DNA of 64,000 nt. It comes from Oncomelania hupensis. Taxonomy: Eukaryota; Mollusca; Gastropoda; Littorinimorpha; Pomatiopsidae. Of the stretch, positions 1 through 11,443 are shown piece by piece (position 1 is the stretch's first letter; each line of letters opens with the position of its first letter). A program made the position numbers and the translations under genes. The stretch is taken from the NCBI GenBank assembly GCA_036898135.1, contig CM072522.1, forward strand, positions 124,001 to 188,000, read 5' to 3'. Under the pieces are notes generated by a model. The model was not told where the DNA came from. It ran no database searches and worked only from the letters and a program-made list of their open reading frames with translations.

Positions 1-299
1 TGCTTGTGTCCGTGTTGAAGGTCATCTATTAATTTTATATAAGGGTATTTACCAATGTCGTCCAAGTTCTTTTATAACTCTAGTTTAGTGAAATGTATCT
101 GTTTTAGTTGAGTCCAGTCCTTTTTAATGTTGTGATTCATGTCCTTTCATTGTATTTTACTGTCTTAAGAAATGTTTACAATCTTATGTTTTGTTTTTAA
201 GGTGTATAATTTTTTTAATAGTTGTTTTGCTTTGTTAAATGATGTGATAATGAATGTTTTTATTGTGGACATGTACTTTGGCCAGGCGCTCATGCGTCT

Positions 300-341
300 G
301 TGTGTGTGTGTGTGTGGGTGTGTGTGTGTGTGTGTGTGTGT
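300..341. repeat. (TG)n microsatellite
   Basis: Alternating TG dinucleotides with one GG interruption. It lies in AT-rich sequence without a coding signal. Confidence 0.95.
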
Positions 342-429
342 CTACTGTTAATTAATGTACATACTCCTGGTTTAGCAGTTTTTTTACTAGGCATGTTTTT
401 GTTTTACATTTTTTATTTTGTTTTAATAT

Positions 430-501
430 TATTGCTTTTTAGTGCATTGTAAAGCGTGGCGAGCCCATGTCTGTTGGGGTACCACGCTATATAAATCAAC
501 T

Positions 502-565
<64 letters not shown>
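430..565 (+). repeat. Candidate LINE 3' tail ending in (TTA)n
   Basis: A short GC-containing stretch ending in GCTATATAAA runs into about 20 ATT units. The same arrangement (a short CGCTATA motif followed by ATT or TTA repeats) closes two CR1-like LINEs in this window, near 5,850-5,874 and, on the minus strand, near 26,529-26,580. This looks like the 3' end of a related, heavily truncated LINE, but no coding part is preserved upstream, so the assignment is inference. Confidence 0.4.
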
Positions 566-3500
566 GTCAGAACATGCGTGCATGTTTGTTTCCCAATTTC
601 TCACTACTCTTCCTAACTAATCAACTCAACGCCTTTTAGTACAATTTAAAACGAAGATTATTCAACACAACTTATCAAACCAAAACTATAATAATAATAA
701 CCTTCCTCCCCCAGTCTTCCTATATAACAAAACGAACTCTCCCCCCCCCCCCCCAAAAAAAAAAGAAATAGCTCATATGATCACAAAATGAAAGGAAAAC
801 TAAATTGTGTTCAATCAGCAAATGTGTCCGTTCAGTGTTTTCAAACAACAAAAATGATGTCCGGTGGACTAAAGTGCAGAGAGAAGTAGACGCAGTCTTT
901 CCAGTTGCCCAAGTGGGTGCTTCTTTCACTTCTTGAGACCTCCACACCATACAGCGCTGTCCAAGTCAAGGGACAAACACTGTGCCACCACCCTGACGTT
1001 AGCCACTTCACAAAAAGCCCGATCCAAGAAATGAAGAGCAAAGGAAACAAAGAACCAGGAAATAATGACGACGACAATGATGCTGAAGAGAATAATAATA
1101 ACAAAGCAGCCCTACATGTACCTGATTATACATCACACATCTTTACTAAGTACTGCGTTTAATACGAGCACAATACAGATTATCTCCCCTCCACTGTAAG
1201 CTAGCTTAGACCTGAAATATAATCTGTCACACATGCAATACAAAATTCAGAATCACAGCAGTTCTTACTTGTGGCGACTTATGAAAAATTACTTCAACGT
1301 AAACGTCTTCAGAATCGTTTATGATGATACCTGTTTAGTAAATTACTATTACTGTACAATCAAAACTACATGGAACATAATTGATTTTTTTCCCATATAT
1401 TAGCGTTACACAATATACACCCCAACCTGTTATATTTATAGATAAAACACATACAGAAAACAAATATAATTCTCTTAATTAAATGATGTTCAATATCAAC
1501 AACACTAATGAATTTTTGTGAGTATTCTTCACTGCATGTTTTGTAAGGCATGAGAGATGCTTCACTTACAGTGAGTGCACCACAGAGGAAGGTACAGCTC
1601 TGACTGACACAAAAAGTAAGTTTCTTGTGATGGGTTTTTGTCCTTACATTTTTACAAAACGAAATAAGATTTTAACAGCCACAATTAGTGCAGCAAGCAA
1701 GAGTTGGTTGCATCTCTTGACATTTTTTTTATCAGCAGATTTGAAACAGTTGAGAATAATAAATTTAAAAAAAATTAACTTCACACACAAAATCATATTA
1801 TTTCAATAAAAACTAAACCATCACTCCCTTACATTACTACCCTTACACACATCAGATTTCTGTGATATTAAGTTTTATAGTTCAAAAATAAGCTTGCTAT
1901 ATTGACATAGGAATACTATTTAAGTGGTTATGTCTTCTAAGCAGACCACACACTACAAGACAATCCACTGTTCTTATTTACAGAAGGACATTCGGACAAT
2001 AACAGCTTATCTCATTTATAGGAAGAAAAAAAGGACAATAACAATTCACACATCACAAAAAAAGACTTTCCAAGTATTCCACATGCTATTAAATTTATCA
2101 CATTCTAATTTTAAGAATGCATTATACTTTTCAACTTCATTTTTTTAGATATTGTTTAAATGTACAAATTTGAGGTATCGCTTTGTTGTAGTTACAGTTA
2201 TAAATAACGAATTTTGCTACAAGTATTACATATAGCAGGGTTGAGGAGGTTGTATAACTAGGGTCGTTACCAAACAGAACAAGCACCTCAGAAAATATGA
2301 ATCTCTTGTTAATTATACAATAATCAACCAGCACCTCTGTAATGGATGGATATTTTGAATGGGTGTACCTGCTTACAATAACTAAATGAATGCGAAATAT
2401 GTTTGACTCCTAGATCATAAATAAGTGTGCGTGCAAGTTTCTCTGTTTACTATCACACCCACAAACGTACAGACTCTCTCCAATACAGGCAAACACAAAC
2501 ACAAGATATCCGTTCCACGTTCTCAAAATTTATATAAATAAACAACAGTATCTTTATAGCAAGCTTTCACTCCAATTCTTTAATACAGAGATTCTAACAC
2601 AGCTAACCCTAACACAAGTATCTCTCAACACCAGCTTCACACAAGCTTGAAGAAGTCGAACCTGAATGCTCGAAATGGATAAACCAGGGCCGGCAATTAC
2701 TTGTCCGGGCTAACACAAATTCACAAGACACCGTACCTTGTCAGAAACGAGAGGCAGGTTGCCACACAGGTTGGCAACTAGATGCCAGTGACGTTGCGGC
2801 CAGAGACGTGTGCAAATGCTGTCGTCAACAGGTGGAGGAGCGCTTTTTTAGCCCCAGTCCACCCGACCTTGAAATCATAGTCTTTGGTCAGCGAAGAAAA
2901 AGGGCTGACCCGATCCGATGCCTCACGGATCGCTTTATCCCCGTTGTACGGGTCACTGTCGCGTCCAGGCTTATGGATCCACGCGCGCCCCCAGGTAGGC
3001 AGCTACACAATAAATATATACAAACGTCAACTCTCTGACCTTTATAATTTCATTGTTCTTCTTTTGTTTCAACCTTGCTGACCTCCCTTTGTTTATTCAC
3101 TTTTCCACTTCCTTTCTATATGCGATCGTTTCTTCTTTCCTCCACAATGTTATCCATAACTCATAGGTAATTACTTCATGAATGAACATTACTATCAAAC
3201 ATGCTCACGCCTTTCATTCATATTTCAATATCTACTACTCTGTACTGTAGCCCCATATAATTACCAATACTATTACATCAATGAAAAATATATTCCATCC
3301 TAGTGGACAACAGCTCACCACCTTTCAATACAACAAATGCAATACAAAAATATACTTATCCGACATTTCACAATCATGAAAAACATTATAAATACCTGTA
3401 TTCTTTACAGCACACAATTACTTCTTTCAGAGAGAAAGACCACAAACCAATTCACCGTGATGGGTTTCAATGCTTTCTACCTCTTTCCTTTTCTTTCTTT

Positions 3501-3691
3501 GTTAAATCTGTTTTCCTTTTTCCTGGCCTACCACATACACGCCCGCACAGTCTGACACACACAATTCAACTGAGTAACTTTGCCCCTATTTCGAACTATT
3601 CCTTCTCTCATTGGCTCAAGAATTTTAGCCAATCAAAAAAAATACCATACAATATTCAAATTAAAAAAAAAACACGGAAAAATCCCGTTCT
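566..3691. other. AT-rich sequence without a recognised gene
   Basis: About 3.1 kb with no open frame I can assign. It holds a C14-A10 homopolymer junction at 741-764 and a GC-richer block at about 2,690-3,000 with two hairpins (gatccg/cggatc near 2,912-2,931 and cccg/cggg near 2,939-2,952). A minus-strand frame at 841-1,104 has a hydrophobic segment but no recognisable family. The stretch just before 3,692 may be degraded 3' sequence of the L1-A LINE. Confidence 0.5.
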
Positions 3692-4047
3692 CTACAACCT
3701 CTCTGAAAGAATTCCAAAAGTGTGCCACATGCTTACATTAAAAAAACAAGTGTTGTATATCTTCACGATGTTCTCATCTGGTACAATGCCCATACTTTTC
3801 AGAACAACATTACTTGCAATAATACGATGGACTAGTCTCACTTGAAACCATTTCAGCTTTATCTCTTTTATTTCTTTAATGATTAAAAACGTTTTCTTCC
3901 ACTCAATATTACACTGAAGCTTTTCTTCCCATTTTGTGCAACAATTAGGCAACGTATCATCACACATCAAAATGTTATATTATTTTTCTAGCACCTTTTG
4001 ATACAGAAAATAATATTGAGCATAAAGCAGTATCAGTTATTGACATG
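3692..4047 (-). mobile_element. L1-A fragment 1: ORF2 C-terminal piece
   Basis: The minus strand encodes a peptide with the motifs NCCTKWEEKL and IKLKWFQVRLVHRIIASNVVL. These align closely with the C-terminal part of the L1-B ORF2 in this window (near 24,240-24,400). It is the 3'-most preserved coding piece of an old L1/Tx1-clade LINE. The reading frame is lost before the terminal zinc-binding cysteines. The copy continues at 13,529 beyond the LTR-A insertion, which duplicated the bases ACATG. Clade placement follows from similarity to L1-B. Confidence 0.75.
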
Positions 4048-4086
4048 TGTCACGTCACCCGAGCGGGTTCCGCGACGTCAGCACAT

Positions 4087-5043
4087 CCTCTGAGGTTTGG
4101 AGTTCCACAGGGTTCTGTTCTTGGACCTATCCTCTTCACCATGTACACTCAACCTCTCAGCTCAATCATCAAAACTTTCGATCATCTGTACCATTTCTTT
4201 GCTGATGACTCTCAAATTCACAACTCCGCTCCTCCAGCTGACATCCCCAGCCTTGCTGGTGATTTGTCGCGCTGCATCAGCTCTGTCGCAGACTGGATGG
4301 CAGAAAACAAGCTGAAGATGAATGATGATAAAACTGAAGTCATCGCCATTGGTACCAGCAGCAAGCTCCGCCAGCTCTCGACACACTCTCTGCAAGTCAA
4401 TGATGACTCTATCCCTTTCTCAACTTCTGCTCGGAATCTGGGTGTACATCTAGATGAGAGTCTGTCCATGGAATCTCACATCAACAATCTCTGCAAATCT
4501 CTGAATTTCCATCTTCGTCGTATCAGCAAAATCCGCCAATATCTTTCTGTTGATTCTGCCAACAAGCTTGCTGTCTCCTTCATCCTTTCTAGGCTTGACT
4601 ATTGCAACTCTCTCTTGGCTGGTCTTCCTAACAACAAACTTCAAAAACTTCAGCGCATTCAGAACCATACCGCTCGGCTGGTGCTCCAACAATCCCGACG
4701 CGCTAGCGCCACTTCCGCTCTGACTGCTCTTCACTGGCTGCCAGTGAAAGCCAGAGTTGACTACAAAGTTGACTCTATTTGCTATCAGTCTCTTCAGGAC
4801 CAACATTTTCCTGTCTACCTCTCTGAACTTTTCAACCCTTACAAGCCAACCCGCACTCTTCGCTCTCAAGACGCTTCTCTTCTGACAGTTCCTCGCTACT
4901 CTCTTGGAACATTTGGCAAAAGAGCTTTTTCCGTCTATGCTCCTACCCTGTGGAACAAACTCCCATGCAGCCTTCGCCAATCTCCATCTCTTGACTCTTT
5001 CAAAGCCCAAATGAAAACCTATCTCTTCCTCTTACACCTTTAG
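4087..5043 (+). pseudogene. CR1-like reverse transcriptase, C-terminal half
   Basis: A partial non-LTR reverse transcriptase. It begins at the conserved FGVPQGSVLGPILF block and contains FFADDSQI, with the catalytic Asp pair, then the thumb and C-terminal region (KTEVIAIG, RLDYCNSLLAGL, LHWLPVKAR, RTLRSQDA, APTLWNKLP) typical of CR1/L2-group LINEs. The endonuclease and the fingers are missing. The open frame extends upstream to an ATG at 4,045, but the first 14 codons come from LTR-A and the flanking target duplication, so that start is an artefact of the insertion. The frame itself has no stop before its natural end, which suggests a young copy. Confidence 0.85.
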
Positions 5044-5276
5044 AACATCCTCCCTTGCGGACACCCTGTTGCGCTGATACCTGAAATGTGTGTGTAGGGG
5101 TGTGTGTGTGTGTGTGAATATGGGTGTGAATGTGTGTGTGTGTGAATGTGTGGGTGAATGCGTGTGTACGTGGATGCATGTGCGTATGCGTGTACTTGTC
5201 TTAAAATTGGTTTGCTTTTTTAAATGACATTTGATCCCTCTTAACTTGTTTTCACTGTAAATGAAATTAGAAACTG

Positions 5277-5277
5277 C

Positions 5278-5349
<72 letters not shown>

Positions 5350-5351
5350 CA

Positions 5352-5410
<59 letters not shown>
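5277..5410 (+). repeat. (TTA)n microsatellite in a LINE 3' UTR
   Basis: More than 40 TTA units with a short ATCATC interruption near 5,349. It lies within the 3' untranslated region of the CR1-like LINE. Confidence 0.95.
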
Positions 5411-7029
5411 GGTGTTGTTACTATTATTATGTGAATCACAAATATGTTTTCTTTTTAAACCAGATTAATGCCATTACACAAGCTTTTATTCTCTTCATCT
5501 GGCCTGTCATACGTTGTAACGATGTTTAGTTATTCAACGATTATTCTACTTTTAAAACTGCTGTATTTCACCACCATTTACACTTTACATCTTAGATGAG
5601 GCATTGTTGATCTGCCACTTTTGGTATTAACGTCCCTCTCTTAAATTTTTTCTGTGAAATTATTCATTTATTTTATATAAGTTTATTGATTGATTGACTG
5701 ATTTTATACTTTTATTTGTTGGTTTGTTACCTTTACTAGGTTTACATGTTGTCTTGTTTTTAAATGCAGAATAGATTTATTATGCGTGTGTATCTGTGTG
5801 TGGCTGCGTGTGATCAAGCGCTTTGTGAAGCATTTTATGTTTGAATTGCGCTATACAAAATAAATTATTATTATACAACGAGTGGAAAGGATAAAACCCA
5901 AACAAAAGAACTAACACAAAATGCCAGAATAACAAACACACTCTTTTATTCAACGATCAAACACACATACACAGGACAATGGGGTACTAAACCACCCTCC
6001 ACCCCTATCAAGACCCCCACCCCAGTATTTACTAACGATTACCTCCCTTGTTTACCTGAAGAAAAAAAACAGAACTAAACATCAACAGGTTTCCCACAAC
6101 AATGTACAGCAAAATAGCAATAAACAATCAATTCAAATACAAATTTCAGCTGAAGAAACGGAGTTGCAAATCTTATAAATTCAAACTATCATCCAAGCTA
6201 GCTTGCAGGTCAGAATCACTGTTCAGAAACTGTCAGTTATTCAGAGCTCAGTAGGAGCTAAAGCAGTTATTCACTCAAACTGATGAAATGATTTACATTA
6301 AAGAACTGAAGTATGTTTTTAGGTGCGTGTCGTGCAAATCTGTGAGTGCGTGGGTGTGGTGCGTGTAGTTCCTGTGGCGCCCACAATCCCGAAGAAAGAC
6401 ATGGCGGTGGTGGCGAAGTGAGCCGTCAACGTCCACACCTCCCAGCTGCAAAAGCAGAGGTTCCAGAGCGGATGCACACACGGCACAATGGTACAGATGT
6501 GGTGGAAGAATAGACTACATCAGCAAAACCTCAAAACAGCATAACAGCATAACACAGCAAAACAGTAGAACAGTAGAACAGTAGAACAGCCCAAACCTGT
6601 AGACAAATATATAGTCTTAACAGTCTGCCTACGAAACTCAAATACTACATAACATAGTACGCCTTCCGCCATCCGCCATCTTGACCTGGTTATACATAAT
6701 AATAATGATAATAATACAGGATGCTATACATACATCTCAATAATATAATGCAACTCTTGATACCAATAATCACACCTCTTCCATAAGCACAGTCGTTTAT
6801 ATAAATATACATAATTATTACGACTACACTTCAGCCACACAGTCCCAATTCATTCCATCCTCATCTCTATCCTCACCATCCCTCTCAACTGTTATAATAC
6901 GTTATGATTATCTCCCTTCATCCATATTATCTCTATCATACTATAATATAAACATGCTCCCCTCATATCAATCACTTTCTTCACCCCTCTCCAGCACAGT
7001 ACAATTATCTCTCTACCTTCCCATACATC

Positions 7030-7064
<35 letters not shown>

Positions 7065-7942
7065 ACATGCATCTTCATCGTCACTTTTGACCCACTTTAG
7101 CAACAACAGCAACGACATTTTCCGTTTATGTATATAACAAGAAAATGATAATGATATGAAAATCATACAAATCAATAAATTACTATTCATCAAAATTCAT
7201 CCCTTTCCCTCTCATTCACCATCATTCATTCGCGTATGCAGTCTCGAAGTGCTCGCCACTAAGGAAATGAATTACAGGGTTTTTACTCACCTTTTAAGTC
7301 ACGGCCTGTGACACACCTCCCCAACACAGTACAACACAGCACAGTAAAGTACACACTGGTTAGTTAGTCTGAGAGTTAATTCGTTCTTTGGCTAATTACT
7401 AGCGATTCATAAGGACATCTCAATCCTGATTATGAAATTGAGCCTTGGCAGGTGCCCAATCAAGGACTACACAACCTTAGGAAAGAATCCTACATTTATT
7501 TCCAATAAATGGCAATTACGTTCCTCCTACTACAGTCTTTAGACATTCTTACCCCGACGAGGGCGTAAGACCTTGGGTGGTTCGAAACACACTCAACACT
7601 ACACCCTTCCAGAAAATAAACCTAATTCTCGTCTGACACACAGTCACAAGGTTACTTTCTGGCTAAAGCTGACCTCTCGCAAAAAGCGCCACATCGACTC
7701 TGCCCTACTAAACACACGCCAGGCCACAGGTAACCGGTCGAGCTCGAATTCAGTACCCCACTTTTCTAATTCAGCATATCCCTCTTTCCCGCGTTATGCA
7801 CGTGGACTTAGAGATACTGCATCTTTCATACGCAATAAAGAAAACTGCCGAGCTATCTATATACACTACAAAGTAGAGAGGTGCAACTTTGCACAAAATA
7901 TAGCTCTCTCTGGTATGTGCTGAAGCTCGTGTCGTCACACAA

Positions 7943-7962
7943 CCCCCCCCCCCCCCCCCCCC
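7943..7962 (-). other. LTR-A polypurine tract (G20)
   Basis: A run of 20 C on the plus strand is G20 on the coding strand, three bases upstream of the 3' LTR start TGTGACGAC. Its position between the end of the integrase frame and the LTR is where the plus-strand primer of an LTR retrotransposon lies. A pure G run is unusual for this role. Confidence 0.7.
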
Positions 7963-7984
7963 AGTTCTTAACATCTTGAAGAAC

Positions 7985-9790
7985 CTAACTACGACGCGAA
8001 TCTTTCACCACGCTATCTACTGAATACTTCTGCTGAGGAAATCTGCTGGTCCGTCGTCTTTCCCTGTGGTATGCTCTACAATTCCGAACGATGGATGCAA
8101 ACAGAATCGCCCACTTCATCAACCGGTTCTTGTCTCCACTGACGTGTTCGTCGCCCCTGTTGATCGTAGCTACCGCCGCTCTCGTGTGGAACTTCTTTAA
8201 GAGATTGGCGTGGAATAATTTGGTCTTTCCGCGCATTCTGATCCGGTAATCGCACTCGCCCACGCGCTCAACCACTTCGTACGGTCCTCGCCATGCCAGT
8301 TGCAGCTTGTTTCGTTTCTCTGGCAGCAGCAGCAACACTTGCTCCCCTGCGTTGAACACACGCCGTTTCGCCTTCTTCTCGAAGTGTCGCTTCTGTTTGG
8401 CTGACGCAGTTTTGAGGTTCTCTTGCGCCAACCTGCACGTCTCTTCGATGCGGTTACGCAAGTCCACCACGTACTGGCTACTCAGTTTCACTTCCTCCTC
8501 TTGTATCTCCTTGGTCCATAGGTCCCGCAACACAGCCATCGGCACTCGCACAGTTTTTCCATACAGTAGCCCGAAAGGAGAGAACCCTGTGGACTCTTGG
8601 GCTACCTCTCGATAGGCGAATAGTAGCGCTGGGATGTAGCGGTCCCACGCTGTAGGTTGCTCCGTCGCTAGTTTCTTGAGCATGGACACTAGCGTCCCGT
8701 TGAATCGCTCAACTAGTCCGTTGCACTGTGGATGATAAGGAGTGGTGGCTTTCCCATGGATTGACAGTAGTCTGTTAATCTCCCGCATGACCTCAGACAT
8801 GAATTGCGTCCCTTAATCTGTCAAAACTTCCCTAGGAACTCCCACCCTCGACCAAATCTCCCACAGCGCTTCTGCCACCCTCTCTGCCTCTATGCCCTTG
8901 AGCGGTACAGCCTCGGGGTAGCGTGTGGCGTAATCTACTACCACTAAGATGTACATGTTACCCCGATCTGACTTCGGTCTAATAAGTCCCACAATGTCTA
9001 TGGCCACCCTCTGAAATGGCTCGTCCACCAGCGGAAGTTGCTGTAGTGGCACCTTTCTCACTCTTCCCCTCGGTACTACCTTCTGACACTCAGGACAACT
9101 CGCGCAGTACCTCCGTACCTCGGCACACATCCCCGGCCAGTAGAATGTTCCCCAGATATGCTCCCTAGTACGTTTCTCTCCCAAATGCCCAGCCATGGGT
9201 GGATCATGAGCTAAATGAAGGATCCCCCCTCTCAGCTGTTTCGGAACTACCAGTTGCGTCACCTGGCTACCTCTCTTGGCATGTACCCGGTACAACACCC
9301 CCTTCTTCTTGCGAAACTCTGCCGACGCCCTACCTGACGCTATAGCCCCACCACTCTGTGCCAACTTTCTCGCCTTCGCGAGCGTCTCGTCGGTCTCCTG
9401 CATTTCAATAAGCTCTGGTGTGCTAACGGTCACCTGGGATGGCTCGACCACCGCTAACGGTACTTCCCTCTTCTTCTCGGCTTTCTCTTGCGCCTGGGTC
9501 TGCACTGCCGCAGCCATCGCGCACTCACCTCCAAACAAGGAAACAGGACTCTTTTCCCCGCTAGCGAAGGTTACCCAGTTACCCAGGATAACATCGGGCC
9601 CGTCCTCAAAAACCACTAACTCCACCTTCCCCCTGACAAGCGCACAATCCAACTCCACCCAAGCTGTATGTAACAGACCCACGTTCGATCGATTCGCCAA
9701 GCAAATCTCCACAGTCCGGCCCGTCAAATCTGCTGGTTTGACTAACCTGCCCGCGACTGCCCCTATCTCCGCCCCCGTATCTCTCAACAC
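7985..9790 (-). pseudogene. LTR-A protease start and integrase, with a nonsense codon
   Basis: One frame on the minus strand, interrupted by TAA at 8,813-8,815. Residues 1-70 hold an LRDTGAE aspartic protease active site. Residues 192-235 form an H2C2 zinc-binding domain (HLAHDPPMAGHLG, then C229/C232/C235). The integrase core follows with Asp265 (AIDIVG) and the second Asp (VLTD) directly before the stop. Downstream of the stop the frame resumes with GTQFMSEV, then NGLVERFNG, which supplies the catalytic Glu, and a C-terminal GPYEV domain. No reverse transcriptase lies between protease and integrase or after the integrase, where it sits in Gmr1-type gypsy elements. The frame ends about 20 bp from the polypurine tract. 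Confidence 0.85.
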
Positions 9791-11105
9791 CCGAACTCCT
9801 GCCCATTCGCCCTACCTTGGCCCCATGGATCATACGGTTTGATTGCGCACACGCTAGCCTGAGGGGCGGTTTCCGTACAAATAGTACGCCCCACCGTAAC
9901 CTGGCTCACTGACTGAGGTTTGACCTTACAATCTTTAACCATGTGCTTCTCCGACCCACATCGGTAGCAACGACGTACCCCACTACCCCCTTCGGTCCTC
10001 CCTACCTTCTGAACCTGACTTCCCCGGTTGCTAGGTTGCTGAGTATCTTCCGGTCGTCTAGGGAAACTTCGTCGCTGACCGGGTAGTACGAGTGCCGGTG
10101 CTGACGCTGCTCGTTTCGCGTCTACCACTCGCTGCGCCAACTCTGCTGCCTCGTTGCTCGTTGCTGGTAGGTTTTCCCTCACGAAGATCTCTAACTCCGT
10201 GGTCATGATGGAGAAAAGCTGCTCTCCGATGAAGGTGTCCAGTACCTGTGCTACGTCGGTGATATCTTTCCCCGCTAGCGAAAACCACTTCTTCACAAGC
10301 GATCCTAGTCTAACCACTAGCTGAGGAAACGTTTCTGCAGCTTCCTTCTTGGCCTCCCGAGACTGCCTTCGGTAGTAGTCGGCATCCTTCCTAAAGCGTT
10401 TCAACAGCGCGTTTCTCACGGCGTCGAAGTCCTGCGCTTGTTCAGGCGTCAGACGAAGGTAGGTATCCCGGGCTTCCCCTTGTAACAAAGGCGCTAGACT
10501 AACTGCCCATACCTCCCTTCTCCAACCCTGAATCTCGGCTACTCGCTCAAACATCTGGAGGTAAGCCTCTACGTCCTCTCTCTCTTCTAGGGGTTTCAGT
10601 TTAACTGAGTAGCTTGCCCCTCTATCTCTAGCCCTATTCTCCCTCTCTCTATGATCAGCTCTGTCTTCCTCTCTAGCTCTTCGTTCTTCGTCCAGCCTCA
10701 TTTCTAGCATTCTTCTTTCTGTTTCTCTAGCTACCCTTTCAGTCTCTAGTCTAAGCTCCAAAAGCCTACTCTCGTCTCTTTTCTCTTCTTCTCTCTCTCT
10801 CTCCTGTCTTCTTCCCTCCTCATCTCACCCATGATGTACTGCGCCAACGCCCCGTCTCTGAAACCCAGACTTTCCCCAATCTGTCTAAATCTCTCTCTAT
10901 CGCTGAGCTCGACCTCGACCTTGCCCCGTGCACTGGATGATTTAGCATACATTTTAGGCAAAGTCAATGGGTTACTCACTGCGGAAGCCTCCTCAAGTAA
11001 CCCCGTCACGGAGGCCTTATAGTCCGATTGCGGGTCATCCAGTCCCGTCTCAGCACGATGTCCCGCCTCGCGACGTTTCGCGGCTCGAGCATCCCGCGTG
11101 GCCAT
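9784..11105 (-). pseudogene. LTR-A gag polyprotein with CCHC zinc knuckle
   Basis: Two overlapping minus-strand frames make up gag. The first starts at the ATG at 11,105 (MATRDARAAKRREAG) and runs to 10,746. The second covers about 10,790-9,784 and holds a charged coiled-coil stretch, a retrotransposon gag core (RLTPEQAQDFDAVRNALLKR, KKWFSLAG) and a CYRCGSEKHMVKDC knuckle of the CX2CX4HX4C type. The frame change falls in a TCTC-rich tract near 10,770-10,800, so slippage is the likely cause. Gag ends seven bases inside the protease frame, with a one-base shift near LRDTG. Whether that second shift is programmed or a lesion cannot be decided from one copy. Confidence 0.8.
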
Positions 11106-11421
11106 GGTAAGAAAGAAGTGAAGAGCAAATATTAGTATCACACACAACAAATAACACTTAACTGGTACAAACACCTAACGGAAACGAATATGCAACACAA
11201 CAGACACAGGAGCCGAGGAATCGTTCACCGTCGTACCCTTAAAGGCGAGCAAATGAACCCTGCAACCCAATTCCCCGTTAATGCTTGCACTCCGAGTGTG
11301 ACCCCTACTGCAACACACCCCACACTCCCGCCAACCGCCCGCTGCGTACCCTTTCAACACACAACAACTCAAGCACACAACATACACATCTGGCACTACC
11401 CTAACAAAACAAAATGAGTCT

Positions 11422-11439
11422 ATCCCACTTCTGACACCA
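11422..11439 (-). other. LTR-A primer binding site, tRNA-Leu type
   Basis: On the coding strand TGGTGTCAGAAGTGGGAT starts four bases after the end of the 5' LTR. It is complementary to the 3' end of animal tRNA-Leu (CCCACTTCTGACA plus CCA). The tRNA match is from general knowledge of that tRNA. Position and length are those of a gypsy primer site. Confidence 0.8.
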
Positions 11440-11443
11440 AATA

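Larger units (their letters stand above)
4087..5874 (+). mobile_element. CR1-like LINE fragment (CR1-A), 5'-truncated
   Basis: A 1,788-bp insertion after base 39 of the LTR-A 3' LTR. It starts inside the reverse transcriptase and ends with a CGCTATACAAAATAAATTATTATTAT tail joined to LTR sequence (ACAACG). Only the two bases AT could be a target duplication. The 3' untranslated region holds TG repeats, a roughly 130-bp (TTA)n block at 5,277-5,410 and about 450 bp of AT-rich sequence. The truncation at the 5' end is normal for target-primed insertion. Confidence 0.85.
4048..7939 (-). repeat. LTR-A 3' LTR, interrupted by a LINE
   Basis: The LTR consists of 4,048-4,086 and 5,875-7,939. Its first 39 bases match 11,444-11,482 exactly, and the right LTR then runs straight on into the sequence found here at 5,875. 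By eye the two LTRs differ only by scattered substitutions and small indels, so the insertion is fairly recent. The LTR contains a (CT)n tract at about 7,027-7,062 that is much shorter in the other copy. Confidence 0.9.

Noticed and set aside
413..639. Poly-Ile and poly-Leu open frames across (TTA)n
   Set aside because: Translation of a microsatellite; no start context or family.
841..1104. Minus-strand frame with a hydrophobic segment, possible terminal exon of a membrane protein
   Set aside because: No recognisable family and no splice or start evidence strong enough to call it a gene.
3303..3845. 180-codon plus-strand frame
   Set aside because: Low-complexity composition and partly antisense to an L1-A fragment; no family resemblance.
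5032..5439. 135-codon frame with long Ile runs and His/Thr repeats
   Set aside because: Antisense reading of a LINE 3' UTR made of TTA and TG repeats.
6293..6481. 62-codon frame repeated at 11,880-12,086
   Set aside because: Also an LTR duplicate; short and without known motifs.
7573..7923. Matching 116- and 147-codon frames at 7,573 and 13,164
   Set aside because: They lie in the two LTRs of LTR-A, so the similarity is just LTR duplication; one copy is interrupted earlier and there is no family match.
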